From positions 496,001-560,000 of the forward strand of contig OZ025787.1 in assembly GCA_964019425.1 (NCBI GenBank): a stretch of DNA of 64,000 bases, written 5' to 3'. This DNA is from Flectonema sp. DT1601. Lineage: Eukaryota > Euglenozoa > Diplonemea > Diplonemida > Diplonemidae. A program made the position numbers and the translations under genes. Under the pieces are notes generated by a model that saw only the letters and a program-made list of their open reading frames with translations, was not told the origin of the DNA and made no database searches. Below are positions 42,575 through 53,501 of this stretch, one piece after another; position 1 is the first letter of the stretch, and each line of letters begins with the position of its first letter.

Positions 42575-43585
42575 ATGGATTCTGAGAGCCGGAAATGGAC
42601 GACCCGAATTGTGTACCTTCTGGGAGGCACTCTTTATATTATTGGCTCTCAGGAAGTGTACTATACAGGAGCGGGAAGCATGAAAACATTCTTGCCACCG
42701 CTGCCTTACTTTTTGGGTATGATGTTGGTTGTCATGATACCACCAGCAGGTATCGAACGAGATAAGGGAGGTAGGCAATTATCTGAAGAAAACTATGATG
42801 CGAAATCATCTAAAATGATGCTCAGAATATCGTTATTAGAAAGTACGGCTTACCTTATGACATACTTAGGGATCGCATATGCCGGTTCAACCATATTTAC
42901 TATTATATATGGTTCTATGTCTTTGGTAGTGGCTCTTGTCCGATGGCTTATAACAAGAAGAACAATAACAAGAGGGCAATTCTTAGGCATTTCAATTGCC
43001 ACACTTGGAATTCTTTCAACTGCCGTAGAAGGTTTAAACTCACCTCAGGCACACTCCGTAGAATTGGGGGTTATATTTACCTTGATAGGATGCTTTGCTT
43101 ATGCAACGGAATACGTCTATTTGGAAGAAGCTTTGGGAATGTTTCCCCAGAGACTGGTTCTATACAAGCTTGGTAAGTACTGTTTTAGATTCTTTGCGCT
43201 TTTATTTATAACGATCGGTCTTCCTCATCACCAAGCTTGGATTGAAAATCAAATTGCGGCACATCACGGTAGACCAGAAGTCGTTGTACTGCTGTATACA
43301 CTTTTGGTTCCTTGTTCATTTTTAAAGAACTACGCCTGGATGGGTGTCATTCAGACTGATGGAGCAGTCACGACTGGGCTCATGCAGGGTTGTCGATCAT
43401 GTTTAACTTTTCTTATGTCTTCGTTATTATTTTGTTCACCTGAAAACCCAAATCAATGTTTCACCAACACCAAGGGAATGGCCACTGTTTTAGTTGTTAC
43501 TGGTACCATAGTATACTCGATGAACGTTACTCCAAAAGTTCAGAAATCACCTCCTCCGGTGAGTCTTGAACCATCAATGGTTTGA
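42575..43585 (+). CDS. drug/metabolite transporter superfamily protein (SLC35F/CRT-like)
   Basis: 336 residues with about nine or ten hydrophobic helices, starting at VYLLGGTLYIIGSQEVYY. The pairs AYLMTYLGIAYAGSTIFTIIYGSMSLVVALVRWLI and RGQFLGISIATLGILSTAVEG match the first EamA-type repeat of SLC35-like carriers. There the helix before the conserved loop contains the substrate-facing Ser/Thr residues. SLC35F, Crt and nucleotide-sugar carriers share this layout; I cannot name the substrate. It is probably in Golgi, vacuole or plasma membrane. The frame is open upstream to a CCTTCCAG acceptor-like site at 42550, so a short first exon could add residues. There is no ER-retention signal. Confidence 0.8.
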   Translation: MDSESRKWTTRIVYLLGGTLYIIGSQEVYYTGAGSMKTFLPPLPYFLGMMLVVMIPPAGIERDKGGRQLSEENYDAKSSKMMLRISLLESTAYLMTYLGIAYAGSTIFTIIYGSMSLVVALVRWLITRRTITRGQFLGISIATLGILSTAVEGLNSPQAHSVELGVIFTLIGCFAYATEYVYLEEALGMFPQRLVLYKLGKYCFRFFALLFITIGLPHHQAWIENQIAAHHGRPEVVVLLYTLLVPCSFLKNYAWMGVIQTDGAVTTGLMQGCRSCLTFLMSSLLFCSPENPNQCFTNTKGMATVLVVTGTIVYSMNVTPKVQKSPPPVSLEPSMV

Positions 43586-44123
43586 TTGGATATCTGCTAG
43601 CTGCAGTCTACTAACATATAATTGGAAGCAGTTGACAACTTTACTCTACTCCGTTAGACAACTCACCAACCGTACAGATAGCTAAGGGCGCTAGAGATTC
43701 GTTCTCTGATCGTACCGACGTATCACACTGGGATTCATTTAAGGTCTTTGGACAAAAATAATAGGAAGGAAAAAAAAAAAAGGGGGAGAATCTCGAAATA
43801 CTGAGTAGCACTGTATCCGTAGCGATTGGGTTCATTGAGAAAAAATGACATAAAAGCTGCAGCGATGCCAACGAGGGAAATGGAAGAAGAGAAAAAAAAA
43901 AAAAAAAAAAAAAAGACTATTTATAACGAAATTATTTTTAGTATATTTTGTATCCGTTTTTTTTGAGTACATTTTGTTCAGACAAATAAGGAAAATGTGT
44001 TTCTAAAGAGAATTCCAAGACACGATTTTTTTTGCTTTTTTTAAAAAAAAAAAAGAAATTAGTAAAAAATATTTTCCACCTCACAGTTTCACAAAATAGT
44101 AAACAACTCACTTACACACATTT
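43586..44123 (+). other. intergenic
   Basis: No gene seen. Contains A-runs at about 43768-43780 and 43892-43913. CACCTCACAG at about 44080-44088 precedes the small gene. Confidence 0.45.
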
Positions 44124-44400
44124 ATGGGTCTCATAAATGACGGAGGATGGTTTAATGGTATTCCACCACCTCAAAAGAGTATGTTTTGTCTGATATTCAT
44201 GATAAGTAATGAAACCAAACCTGTACACACTCAAAACAGAAAAAAAGAAGCAAAACGCAATGCCTCTGACAAGGCAAATAGTAGCGGCTGCGGGGAATGA
44301 AACAGCGGGATCTGCAACTTACGTACCGATGGTTAATGTTGCAGGGACTGTAGGAACAACACCAGTTAATCTAACTATTGGACTAAATAGATCGTTGTAA
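44124..44400 (+). CDS. small spliced gene, 71-residue protein of unknown function
   Basis: join(44124..44178, 44240..44400). Exon 1 reads MGLINDGGWFNGIPPPQK and stops one base into a codon. A 61-nt intron with the GTATGT donor and AAAACAG acceptor used by the other genes here follows. Exon 2 then continues in frame: a lysine run, then NAMPLTRQIVAAAGNETAG and a hydrophobic, Val/Thr-rich end (VPMVNVAGTVGTTPVNLT), stop at 44400. Neither exon alone would be noticed. The Pro- and Trp-containing start and short length recall small membrane-associated subunits of mitochondrial or ER complexes, but I recognise no family. It lies 200 nt upstream of the first GFAT gene. Confidence 0.5.
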
Positions 44401-44602
44401 TACAATTGTGTATCTCATACTTAATCTTCGTGTCGATGCACTTTGTTTTAGGAGTTACCGAGCGTTGAACCCGTTAGCGTTCCATTTCGTGTTACACATT
44501 AGTTGATGCTCAACACGTTATCCAGAAAGGTGATGAGAGTCAAATTAACAGCTTTACTTTACAACTTTAATTATACAGCATCACAAATAACAATAGTTAA
44601 CA

Positions 44603-46567
44603 ATGTGTGGTATCTTCGCTTACATTAACTTCAGAAAGCAAAAGAAGGTAAAGGAGATTATTGAAATATTAATTGGAGGATTGAAGAGACTAGAGTACCG
44701 TGGGTATGACAGTGCTGGGTTTTGTGTAGACCAGGTGAATGGAGTAGCTATTCTAAAGAGAACTGGAAATGTCGCAGTTCTCGAAGCAGCAGCAGCAGAA
44801 AATGAAACAAACGTTGATATGGAAGCTGTTGTTGATAATCACTCTGGTATTGCTCACACCAGATGGGCTACTCACGGTAAGCCATGTAACCAAAACGCGC
44901 ATCCAATTTCTTCAGGAGAAGGAGATGACTTTGTTGTTGTGCACAATGGAATTATCACTAACTTTAACACTTTGAAGACATTCTTCACAAAGCGTGGTGA
45001 AACCTTCGTATCTGAAACCGACACGGAAGTCATCTGCAAGCTTCTCAAGTACCTTCACGATGCCCAAACTCCTCGTGATCGCAAGGAGCCTATGCAGTTC
45101 CACTACCTTGTAATGGAAGCCATGGCAGAGCTTGAAGGAGCGTTTGCTCTGGTAGTAAAGTCGATTCACTATCCAGGAGAAGTTATTTGCTGCAAGAGAG
45201 GTTCTCCGATGATTGTTGGAATCAAGGGTGCTTCCTTTGAAGAAACCAAAACGATCAACGACAGTGAACCGAAGGAACTGTTTGTGGCCTCTGATGCGTC
45301 TGCCATTGTCGAGCACACTCGCTCTGTGATGTACCTGGAGGACGAAGATGTACTTCACTGTGATAAGAATGGTGAGTGCAAGACGTACAACACCAAATCT
45401 GACAAGAAGCTTGAAGCCTTGGGAGACGGTGTCAGACTCCTTCACCAAATGAACATGGAACTCCATCAAATTATGAAGGGTAACTACGATCACTTTATGC
45501 AAAAAGAGATCTTTGAACAACCAGACTCGATAGTAAACACCATGAAGGGAAGAATTGACTTCGACAACAGAGTCGTATCACTCGGAGGGTTCATCGATAC
45601 CGCGCAGGATATCAGAAGTGCGAGAAGGATTTTGTTCATTGCTTGTGGAACGTCATACTACAGTGCGCAGTCGTGTAGGGCTATCCTTGAGGAACTTGTT
45701 GAAGTGCCGGTTGTTGTCGAACTTGCCTCTGATTTCATCGATAGGCAGCCTCCTATCTTTAGAGACGATGTGTGTTGTTTTGTTTCTCAATCTGGTGAAA
45801 CTGCGGACACCTACAAGGCATTAGAATACTGCAAGGCAAAACACGCTCTGACTGTTGGGTTCACCAACGTTGTTGGGTCTCACATTGCAAGGAAGACTCA
45901 TTGCGGAAGTTTTGTGAACGCTGGTTGCGAAATCGGTGTTGCCTCTACCAAGGCATTCACATCACAGATTACTTGTTTTCTGATGTTGGGTTTGAAGTTG
46001 AGTGAGGACTCACGTTCTAAACTCGACCGCAGAAACCAAATCTTCGACGGACTGAAGGCAACTCCAGCGATCATGACTGAGACGTTGAAACTTGATTCGA
46101 GGATGAAGGAACTTGCGGAGAGTTTGAAGAATGAGAAATCGATTTTAGTTATTGGAAGAGGTTACAACTACGCTGTTTGTTTAGAGGGTGCTCTGAAGAT
46201 CAAAGAGTTGACTTACATCCATTCTGAGGGAATTCTAGCTGGTGAATTGAAACACGGTCCACTAGCTCTAATTGATGAAGACATGGCTGTTATTATGATT
46301 GCTTCTAAGGATAGTTTATATGACAAGGTCAAGTCTGGTCTTCAGCAGATCCTCGCGAGGAAGGGTCGCCCAATTGTCTTCTTGACGGAGCCTGATGAGG
46401 AGATGAAAGCCGCGTCTGAGATTATTATGCTTCCAAAGACAGTTGACTGCCTGCAGCCTCTTATCAACATCATTCCACTGCAGCTACTCTCTTACCACTT
46501 GGCTGTCGCCAGAGGACTCAACGTTGACTGTCCTCGTAACCTTGCGAAGTCTGTTACAACTGAGTAG
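44603..46567 (+). CDS. glutamine--fructose-6-phosphate aminotransferase (isomerizing), copy 1
   Basis: 654 residues, intronless. It makes glucosamine-6-phosphate from fructose-6-phosphate and glutamine, the first committed step to UDP-GlcNAc. MCGIFAY gives the N-terminal catalytic Cys2 after Met removal. The glutaminase domain includes RLEYRGYDSAG, THTRWATHG-like HTRWATHGKP, NGIITN and SETDTEV. Two sugar-isomerase (SIS) domains follow with ACGTSYYSA, SQSGETADT, STKAFTSQ and ELKHGPLALI. The chain ends NLAKSVTTE, the usual C-terminus. The eukaryotic insert between domains is present (residues about 200-290). Regulation by UDP-GlcNAc is common in eukaryotic forms but cannot be read from sequence. 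ATTATACAG lies 24 nt upstream of the ATG. Copy 2 lies 1.2 kb downstream. Confidence 0.97.
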   Translation: MCGIFAYINFRKQKKVKEIIEILIGGLKRLEYRGYDSAGFCVDQVNGVAILKRTGNVAVLEAAAAENETNVDMEAVVDNHSGIAHTRWATHGKPCNQNAHPISSGEGDDFVVVHNGIITNFNTLKTFFTKRGETFVSETDTEVICKLLKYLHDAQTPRDRKEPMQFHYLVMEAMAELEGAFALVVKSIHYPGEVICCKRGSPMIVGIKGASFEETKTINDSEPKELFVASDASAIVEHTRSVMYLEDEDVLHCDKNGECKTYNTKSDKKLEALGDGVRLLHQMNMELHQIMKGNYDHFMQKEIFEQPDSIVNTMKGRIDFDNRVVSLGGFIDTAQDIRSARRILFIACGTSYYSAQSCRAILEELVEVPVVVELASDFIDRQPPIFRDDVCCFVSQSGETADTYKALEYCKAKHALTVGFTNVVGSHIARKTHCGSFVNAGCEIGVASTKAFTSQITCFLMLGLKLSEDSRSKLDRRNQIFDGLKATPAIMTETLKLDSRMKELAESLKNEKSILVIGRGYNYAVCLEGALKIKELTYIHSEGILAGELKHGPLALIDEDMAVIMIASKDSLYDKVKSGLQQILARKGRPIVFLTEPDEEMKAASEIIMLPKTVDCLQPLINIIPLQLLSYHLAVARGLNVDCPRNLAKSVTTE

Positions 46568-47779
46568 GTGTTTATTTATTCGTTGATTGATTATTGCGAG
46601 CAAAACCAATGCTTGTGATAAACTTCTTTCTATTTGTTGTGTTGGCGTTTCGTTTGCACGCGAATCCGTGAGCCGACTGATGCTGAGACAACTATGGAAA
46701 TTCAAATTCTTGCCGCTCGTACTATAATCGTCGAATGCAAAAAGAAAACTTCTGTACCGCCGATCTGTTATTCCACTTCAATTATCATTCTACAATATCT
46801 TTCCCTAAAGCTACTTAATGATTCTGGGGTGTTGTCTTGTTGCTGGAAGAAACCAGAGAAACTTACTTTTCCAACTAATCGTCCACAATGCACTACGAAT
46901 CTACAATCCAATTTTTTGTAGAAGAGTAACCTATCAGCTTCTTACTTCGTGTCAGCTCATTTTCAGCGACTGCGGAAAAAAAAAAACAACAACCTTCTGT
47001 TTTTGCGAAACCAACGAAACAGATTATGGCTTTGTTTTTTTTATGTTTTTTTTGTTTGTTTGTTTGTGTCATAAGTGGTTTGTTCTCTTCCCTTCCCCCT
47101 TTCCCCTCCTTTCTTTCTTTTCCATTTCAAACAAAGTGTGAGAACTTAGCAAGACCCAGTCAGTGATTTATTTCCCCCCTCCCGAATTTTTTCAGAACGT
47201 CCCCCTTACGAATTTAATTTTTTTTTTTTTTTGTCATCTTGAAATTTATTTCGTTGTCCTTAATTTTGCGAGAGTCTGTGACTCACGACTTAGCTTGGCT
47301 TCTTTGACTGGCGTTAGTTTGAAGTTATTTAATTTCGGGTAAGTTTTGAGTTTTATCTAGAGCTTGACTTATCTGAGTAGTTTTGAAACGATCCAGTCAG
47401 AATGATTGAATTTCATATATTGAAAGAGTCAGCCTAACTACGTGAGTTACAAAACACGACTTCTCTGAACATTATTATTATTTTTTTTTTAAATTTTTCT
47501 ATTTTTTCTTACTACGGAAATAAGTAACAAAATTCGAGAGTAATCTTTCTCTTGGAACTTCGTACGTCTGCTACTGGATGGGTGTAATTAGTGCATTGTG
47601 CACAATGTCATAATTGTTAGTACTTCAGGAGGTGGCTGTTATTATTTTATATTATTTGCAGGTTTAGATCTCAAGTGTGCAATATAACACAAGGAGGATA
47701 TATTAGAGTGGGATGAAGTTGTGTTTTTTTTCATAGTTAATTTTCTAGTGTCCAGCTAAACAAATAACAATAGTTAACA
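46568..47779 (+). other. spacer between the GFAT copies
   Basis: The first 205 nt (to about 46772) match the region after copy 2 (49745-49949) almost exactly. Another match, TTTGAAGTTATTTAATTTCG and following (47320-47395), corresponds to 50315-50388. The rest is unique and T-rich. Only 18 nt directly before the ATG (AAATAACAATAGTTAACA) are shared upstream of both genes. Confidence 0.75.
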
Positions 47780-49744
47780 ATGTGTGGTATCTTCGCTTAC
47801 ATTAACTTCAGAAAGCAAAAGAAGGTAAAGGAGATTATTGAAATATTAATTGGAGGATTGAAGAGACTAGAGTACCGTGGGTATGACAGTGCTGGGTTTT
47901 GTGTAGACCAGGTGAATGGAGTAGCTATTCTAAAGAGAACTGGAAATGTCGCAGTTCTCGAAGCAGCAGCAGCAGAAAATGAAACAAACGTTGACATGGA
48001 AGCTGTTGTTGATAATCACTCTGGTATTGCTCACACCAGATGGGCTACTCACGGTAAGCCATGTAACCAAAACGCGCATCCAATTTCTTCAGGAGAAGGA
48101 GATGACTTTGTTGTTGTGCACAATGGAATTATCACTAACTTTAACACTTTGAAGACATTCTTCACAAAGCGTGGTGAAACCTTCGTATCCGAAACCGACA
48201 CGGAAGTCATCTGCAAGCTTCTCAAGTACCTTCACGATGCCCAAACTCCTCGTGATCGCAAGGAGCCTATGCAGTTCCACTACCTTGTAATGGAAGCCAT
48301 GGCAGAGCTTGAAGGAGCGTTTGCTCTGGTAGTAAAGTCGATTCACTATCCAGGAGAAGTTATTTGCTGCAAGAGAGGTTCTCCGATGATTGTTGGAATT
48401 AAGGGTGCTTCCTTTGAAGAAACCAAAACGATCAACGACAGTGAGCCGAAGGAACTGTTTGTGGCCTCTGATGCGTCTGCTATTGTCGAGCACACTCGCT
48501 CTGTGATGTACCTGGAGGACGAAGATGTACTTCACTGTGATAAGAATGGTGAGTGCAAGACGTACAACACCAAATCTGACAAGAAGCTTGAAGCCTTGGG
48601 AGACGGTGTCAGACTCCTTCACCAAATGAACATGGAACTCCATCAAATTATGAAGGGTAACTACGATCACTTTATGCAAAAGGAGATCTTTGAACAACCA
48701 GACTCGATAGTAAACACCATGAAGGGAAGAATTGACTTCGACAGCAAAGTCGTATCACTCGGAGGGTTCATCGATACCGCGCAGGATATCAGAAGTGCGA
48801 GAAGGATTTTGTTCATTGCTTGTGGAACGTCATACTACAGTGCGCAGTCGTGTAGAGCGATCCTTGAGGAACTTGTTGAAGTACCGGTTGTTGTCGAACT
48901 TGCCTCTGATTTCATCGACAGGGAGCCTCCTATCTTTAGAGACGATGTGTGTTGTTTTGTTTCTCAATCTGGTGAAACTGCGGACACCTACAAGGCATTA
49001 GAATACTGCAAGGCAAAGCACGCTCTGACTGTTGGGTTCACCAACGTTGTTGGGTCTCACATTGCAAGGAAGACTCATTGCGGAAGTTTTGTGAACGCTG
49101 GTTGCGAAATCGGTGTTGCCTCTACCAAGGCATTCACATCACAAATTACTTGTTTTCTGATGTTGGGTTTGAAGTTGAGTGAGGACTCACGTTCTAAACT
49201 CGACCGCAGAAACCAAATCTTCGACGGACTGAAGGCAACTCCAGCGATCATGACTGAGACGTTGAAACTTGATTCGAGGATGAAGGAACTTGCAGAGAGT
49301 TTGAAGAATGAGAAATCGATTTTAGTTATTGGAAGAGGTTACAACTACGCTGTTTGTTTAGAGGGTGCTCTGAAGATCAAAGAGTTGACTTACATCCATT
49401 CTGAGGGAATTCTAGCTGGTGAATTGAAACACGGTCCACTAGCTCTAATTGATGAAGACATGGCTGTTATTATGATTGCTTCTAAGGATAGTTTATATGA
49501 CAAGGTCAAGTCTGGTCTTCAGCAGATCCTCGCGAGGAAGGGTCGCCCAATTGTCTTCTTGACGGAGCCTGATGAGGAGATGAAGGCCGCGTCTGAGATT
49601 ATTATGCTTCCAAAGACAGTTGACTGCCTGCAGCCTCTTATCAACATCATTCCACTGCAGCTACTCTCTTACCACTTGGCTGTCGCCAGAGGACTCAACG
49701 TTGATTGTCCTCGTAACCTTGCGAAGTCTGTTACAACTGAGTAG
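47780..49744 (+). CDS. glutamine--fructose-6-phosphate aminotransferase (isomerizing), copy 2
   Basis: 654 residues, the same length as copy 1, with three amino-acid differences that I see: SK for NR near residue 323 (FDSKVVSL versus FDNRVVSL) and E for Q near residue 380 (DREPPIF versus DRQPPIF). All catalytic motifs are intact. About twenty further differences are silent, so both genes are under selection for function. The two differing sites are in the linker and first SIS domain and would be unlikely to affect catalysis. The upstream regions are unrelated except for the last 18 nt, so the copies may be expressed at different times, for instance if one serves surface-glycan or wall building. 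Confidence 0.97.
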   Translation: MCGIFAYINFRKQKKVKEIIEILIGGLKRLEYRGYDSAGFCVDQVNGVAILKRTGNVAVLEAAAAENETNVDMEAVVDNHSGIAHTRWATHGKPCNQNAHPISSGEGDDFVVVHNGIITNFNTLKTFFTKRGETFVSETDTEVICKLLKYLHDAQTPRDRKEPMQFHYLVMEAMAELEGAFALVVKSIHYPGEVICCKRGSPMIVGIKGASFEETKTINDSEPKELFVASDASAIVEHTRSVMYLEDEDVLHCDKNGECKTYNTKSDKKLEALGDGVRLLHQMNMELHQIMKGNYDHFMQKEIFEQPDSIVNTMKGRIDFDSKVVSLGGFIDTAQDIRSARRILFIACGTSYYSAQSCRAILEELVEVPVVVELASDFIDREPPIFRDDVCCFVSQSGETADTYKALEYCKAKHALTVGFTNVVGSHIARKTHCGSFVNAGCEIGVASTKAFTSQITCFLMLGLKLSEDSRSKLDRRNQIFDGLKATPAIMTETLKLDSRMKELAESLKNEKSILVIGRGYNYAVCLEGALKIKELTYIHSEGILAGELKHGPLALIDEDMAVIMIASKDSLYDKVKSGLQQILARKGRPIVFLTEPDEEMKAASEIIMLPKTVDCLQPLINIIPLQLLSYHLAVARGLNVDCPRNLAKSVTTE

Positions 49745-51053
49745 GTGTTTATTTATTCGTTGATTGATTATTGCGAGCAAAACCAATGCTTGTGATAAAC
49801 TTCTTTCTATTTGTTGTGTTGGCGTTTCGTTTGCACGCGAATCCGTGAGCCGACTGATGCTGAGACAACTGTGGAAATTCAAATTCTTGCCGCTCGTACT
49901 ATAATCGTCGAATGCAAAGAGAAAACTTCTGTACCGCCGATCTGTTATTCCTTCAGACCCAAAGTAATCGGTTGACCTCTTTTGTGAGGCGTACCTCAAT
50001 TGGCTCCTAAGCCTGTTACGGGACGAGCTGATCGTCGCCTTTCATCGCGTCATCGAAAACTCACTTTGGGCTATTTTTTTTTATTGTTATTTTATACATT
50101 CTGTGTGGAAAAATATCTGTTTTTCTTTCTTCCTTTTTTTCTTTCAAATCAATGGTTTAAGTTGCGCTGGAAATGGCAACTAATTACCTTTCTTTCAGGT
50201 TAGCAAAGTTGCCGAAGGCACCTGGCGATTAATTAATTATATACTGTAGAGAGTGTTTACTATTCCTTTGTGCCTTGATCTTGACTCTTATCGATGGCTT
50301 GGGGTTATGGTGATTTGAAGTTATTTAATTTCGGGTAAGTCTTGAGCTTTATCTGGAGCTTGATTTATCTGAGTAGTTTTAAATGCCCTGTTCTACATTC
50401 TTTGTAGGTTTTGTTTTCTCGTTGCGAGTTTTGCGGTGTATGACTGAAAGTCAACAAAACTTTTTCACTCCATCCTTATAGTGTTATTTTTTTGTTACCC
50501 CCTCTCCTCCTTTTCCACATTTCTCTTCCTTTCTAGTTCGATTTTTATCTTTCTGGTATCCAACAACGCTCTCTACCATTTTTTGCATCCAACATCTTCT
50601 TTCTCACCGGTGATAATCTCACGGGTTTGTTGGTAAAACAAATTAACAAAGACAAAAACAAAACATAATAGGGTATTCTGCTCAACCTGCTTTCTTGTAC
50701 TGCCATGCCATGAGCAGTCACAAGGAGGTTATCGAGACAGATACGCTGATTTGTCAAAAGCTCTTGTTGTTTTTTTTTTTTAAGGTAAGTTTTCTTTTTT
50801 TTTTTCTGCTCTTTTTTTCACACTTTACTTTTTTATTTTCATTGGCCAAATCCATTTTTACGAAAAAAAAGAATAGGAAAAAAAAAAAATAATAAAAAAT
50901 GATCACTACCAAATGACTTTACTTTATTTCACAGCAATAACCTCCAATTAACATGATGGCTCTCACTGACGCAGTTCTATTTTCCATTGACAGATCGATG
51001 TTTTGTTTGCATTTTAGTTTTTTTTTCAAAAAAATCAGACATAACTTAGCAAT
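49745..51053 (+). other. intergenic
   Basis: Starts with the duplicated GFAT 3' flank (to 49949) and includes the second shared patch at 50315-50388. The rest is rich in pyrimidine runs. A GGTAAGT at about 50783 and TTTCACAG at about 50934 could bound a leader intron of the carboxypeptidase gene. No gene supported. Confidence 0.5.
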
Positions 51054-52484
51054 ATGAGATCTTTTGCAACAGCAGCCTCTCTGCTGTTTTCAGCATCAGT
51101 TGTTTCTGGTGATGTGAAAGCTGATTTGGTCCCGCAGCTTCCATTCTTTCCAGCATCACCATTTAAAGTGTACTCTGGGTATCTTGAAGTACCAGGACCA
51201 GTAGCTGGTTATGACAAATTAATGATTCATTATCAATTTGATGTGTGTCAGAAATCGGACCCCAACTCACCTGTTGTATCTTGGCACACTGGAGGACCAG
51301 GAGGTAGCTCTTTGTATGGACAATATGCTGAAATGGGATACTTTCAAGTCGACAGTCAGGGAACGTACACTAATGAATACGCCTGGAACAGATTAGTCAA
51401 CATGCTTTACTTAGAAAGTCCTGCTGGGTCCTTCTTGTCACCAACAAACAGACAAAGTGGATTTTCTTATTGTGAAAAGAACGGGAAAATTGAAAAGACC
51501 TGTAAGTGGAATGACACTTCTCAGGCGGAAGCATACGGACACACACTGATTGCTTTTTTTAATGCTTTCCCAGAATACAAGAACCGTGATTTCTACCTGA
51601 CTGGAGAGAGCTATGCTGGTCAGTACGTACCGAATATCGCAAATTATCTACTGACTGCTGACATTACCAAAGACATCAACCTCAAGGGTATTGCTGTTGG
51701 AAATGGTTGTTGGGGAGGTGACGCCACATCGGTAAAGTGTAATGGGCCAAACACTGAACAAAATGATGTTGATTTCTACTACGGTAAAGGTCTTGTTAGT
51801 AAGAAGATGTACAACAAGGCTTACTCCTCATGTAAGTTTAACACAAAGTACTCTCCTAGTGTCTTATGTGATGCTGCCTTAGCTGAACTTCATGAACAAG
51901 TTGGACCACACAATGTGTACAATGTTTATGATAACTGTCCTGGAGTTGCAAAAGACTTCAGCGGTAAGCAAATGTTAGAACTAAAGCGTCAATTACGTGA
52001 TGGTAACGTCACTGTCGAGGGTGGTTACGATTGGACTTGTGGACAGTTTTCTGCTGTTCCAAATTACATGTTACGACCTGACGTAAGGAAAGCCCTTCAC
52101 TTGGAACAGGTTTACCCATCAGGGTTTTCATACACACAATCTGGTCCTGCGAGTATTACTTTGTACCCAAAATTAGCGTCTAAAATTAGAGTATTAATAT
52201 ACAATGGTGATGCTGATACTTGTGTTCCATACAATGGTAATGAAGAATGGACTACAGGATTAGCTAAGGCGGGTGTTCTCACTAAAAAGCAAGATTGGCA
52301 TCCATGGATGCAGGCTGGTTCCACTATTCCAACTGGATACGCAACAACCTACACGTCGACGGAAACTCCAGAGAACGACTTTTCATTTGTTACAGTAAGA
52401 CTTGCTGGTCACGAAGTTCCAAACTACAGACCAAAGGCGTCATTCTACATGTTTGAGAAGTTCATTACTAAGAAGGGGTTTTAA
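51054..52484 (+). CDS. serine carboxypeptidase (S10 family)
   Basis: 476 residues, intronless. The N-terminus MRSFATAASLLFSASVVSG is a signal peptide. The S10 landmarks are in order: SGYLEVPG, SWHTGGPGGSS (oxyanion hole), NMLYLESPAGSFLSP, the nucleophile GESYAGQYVP (Ser near 186), GIAVGNGC, the acid NGDADTCVP (Asp near 386) and the base LAGHEVPNYRP (His near 454). The usual PVGVGFSY is PAGSF.. with a short insertion before GFSY. Length fits the family. It should trim single residues from peptide C-termini in the vacuole, lysosome or secretory route. There is no membrane anchor, so it is unlike Kex1. N-glycosylation sites include NDTS and NVT. Confidence 0.94.
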   Translation: MRSFATAASLLFSASVVSGDVKADLVPQLPFFPASPFKVYSGYLEVPGPVAGYDKLMIHYQFDVCQKSDPNSPVVSWHTGGPGGSSLYGQYAEMGYFQVDSQGTYTNEYAWNRLVNMLYLESPAGSFLSPTNRQSGFSYCEKNGKIEKTCKWNDTSQAEAYGHTLIAFFNAFPEYKNRDFYLTGESYAGQYVPNIANYLLTADITKDINLKGIAVGNGCWGGDATSVKCNGPNTEQNDVDFYYGKGLVSKKMYNKAYSSCKFNTKYSPSVLCDAALAELHEQVGPHNVYNVYDNCPGVAKDFSGKQMLELKRQLRDGNVTVEGGYDWTCGQFSAVPNYMLRPDVRKALHLEQVYPSGFSYTQSGPASITLYPKLASKIRVLIYNGDADTCVPYNGNEEWTTGLAKAGVLTKKQDWHPWMQAGSTIPTGYATTYTSTETPENDFSFVTVRLAGHEVPNYRPKASFYMFEKFITKKGF

Positions 52485-53087
52485 AGACGTTTGGGTTTGC
52501 TACGGGAGTTGATGAAATTGTTTTTTGTTCTCTCTCATCAAATCACCAGACTACAGATATGGGACGCTCTGATAGTACGTGTTCGACAGGGTATATTTTC
52601 CTTTTTATGTTTTCTTTTTTCTAATAACTTGTTGCTGTTCTTACGTTGTCAAAGTTTCACCTCCTCTAATCACCTTAAAAGGAATTATCAAAATTGGTTT
52701 GTCTTTTCTTTAACAAAGGAATGAAGCTGCTCGATTGCTTCATTTCTGTTTAGAAGAAAAAACGACAGCCTACATCTGTGTAGTATCCTCGTTGTTGTTT
52801 TGTAGGGTGGTTGTCTCGCAATATTTATTTTCTCGCTTTTTTTTCTTTCTTTTTTTTTTTTACGAAAAGAAGATTGATGTTGCCATAGTAAGCTTGTTAC
52901 AACCTCCTTTATCTGTTCCTTGTTTGTTGCATTGAAATAGTGGATGGGAAAGTTTATTACGAATGTGTTGTTATTGTTGAGTCAATCTCTCTTTTTTATA
53001 TTTCGAAAAAAAATTATTTTCTTATATTCATTCCATTAACTGACTCATATTCCTAACTATTCTAATTAACATTCCAGAGGCAACATA
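52485..53087 (+). other. intergenic
   Basis: Pyrimidine-rich 3' region of the carboxypeptidase gene. No gene seen. Confidence 0.45.
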
Positions 53088-53400
53088 TAAGATTAAGGCC
53101 TGGAGGGGGACAAGTAGTATAAGATTAAGGCTCCTGAAACTACGTATTCCACAAGTGTTTTATGGAACAGCAGAACAATTGTGTTTTGTAGGTTTTCTTT
53201 TTTTTATATTTTGATTTAGTGCAGCTATCTTATAATAAACTTATATTCTAATATTCCAGTCAAACGCAATGAGTAGGACTAGCCTGACACCGCGGTGCCC
53301 CTTTGCTTTCTTCGCTAACCATTATTAGGTTAGTTGTCCTACGAATTTTTGCATTTAATCTTTTTGATTGACTGCTAACTATTAATACTAAGAAACATTC
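53088..53400 (+). repeat. dispersed repeats R2 (53088-53254) and R3 (53262-53400)
   Basis: R2 part: GATTAAGGCC, GGGGACAAGTAGTATAAG, CTACGTATTCCAC and ATGGAACAGCAGAACAA. R3 part: CAAACGCAATGAGTAGGACT and CCTGACACCGCGGTGCCCC through TTGACTGCTAACTATTAAT. Here the modules lie in the order R2-R3, showing they belong to one composite family. The block ends about 100 nt before the transporter gene. Confidence 0.7.
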
Positions 53401-53501
53401 CAGGTACGTATGTTGTGAAGGTCTTTCGATCCCCGTCTGGATATACTTGAACAACTTAACTTCTCTCAGTCACATATAAATTAATAGATGACTTGTTGGT
53501 G

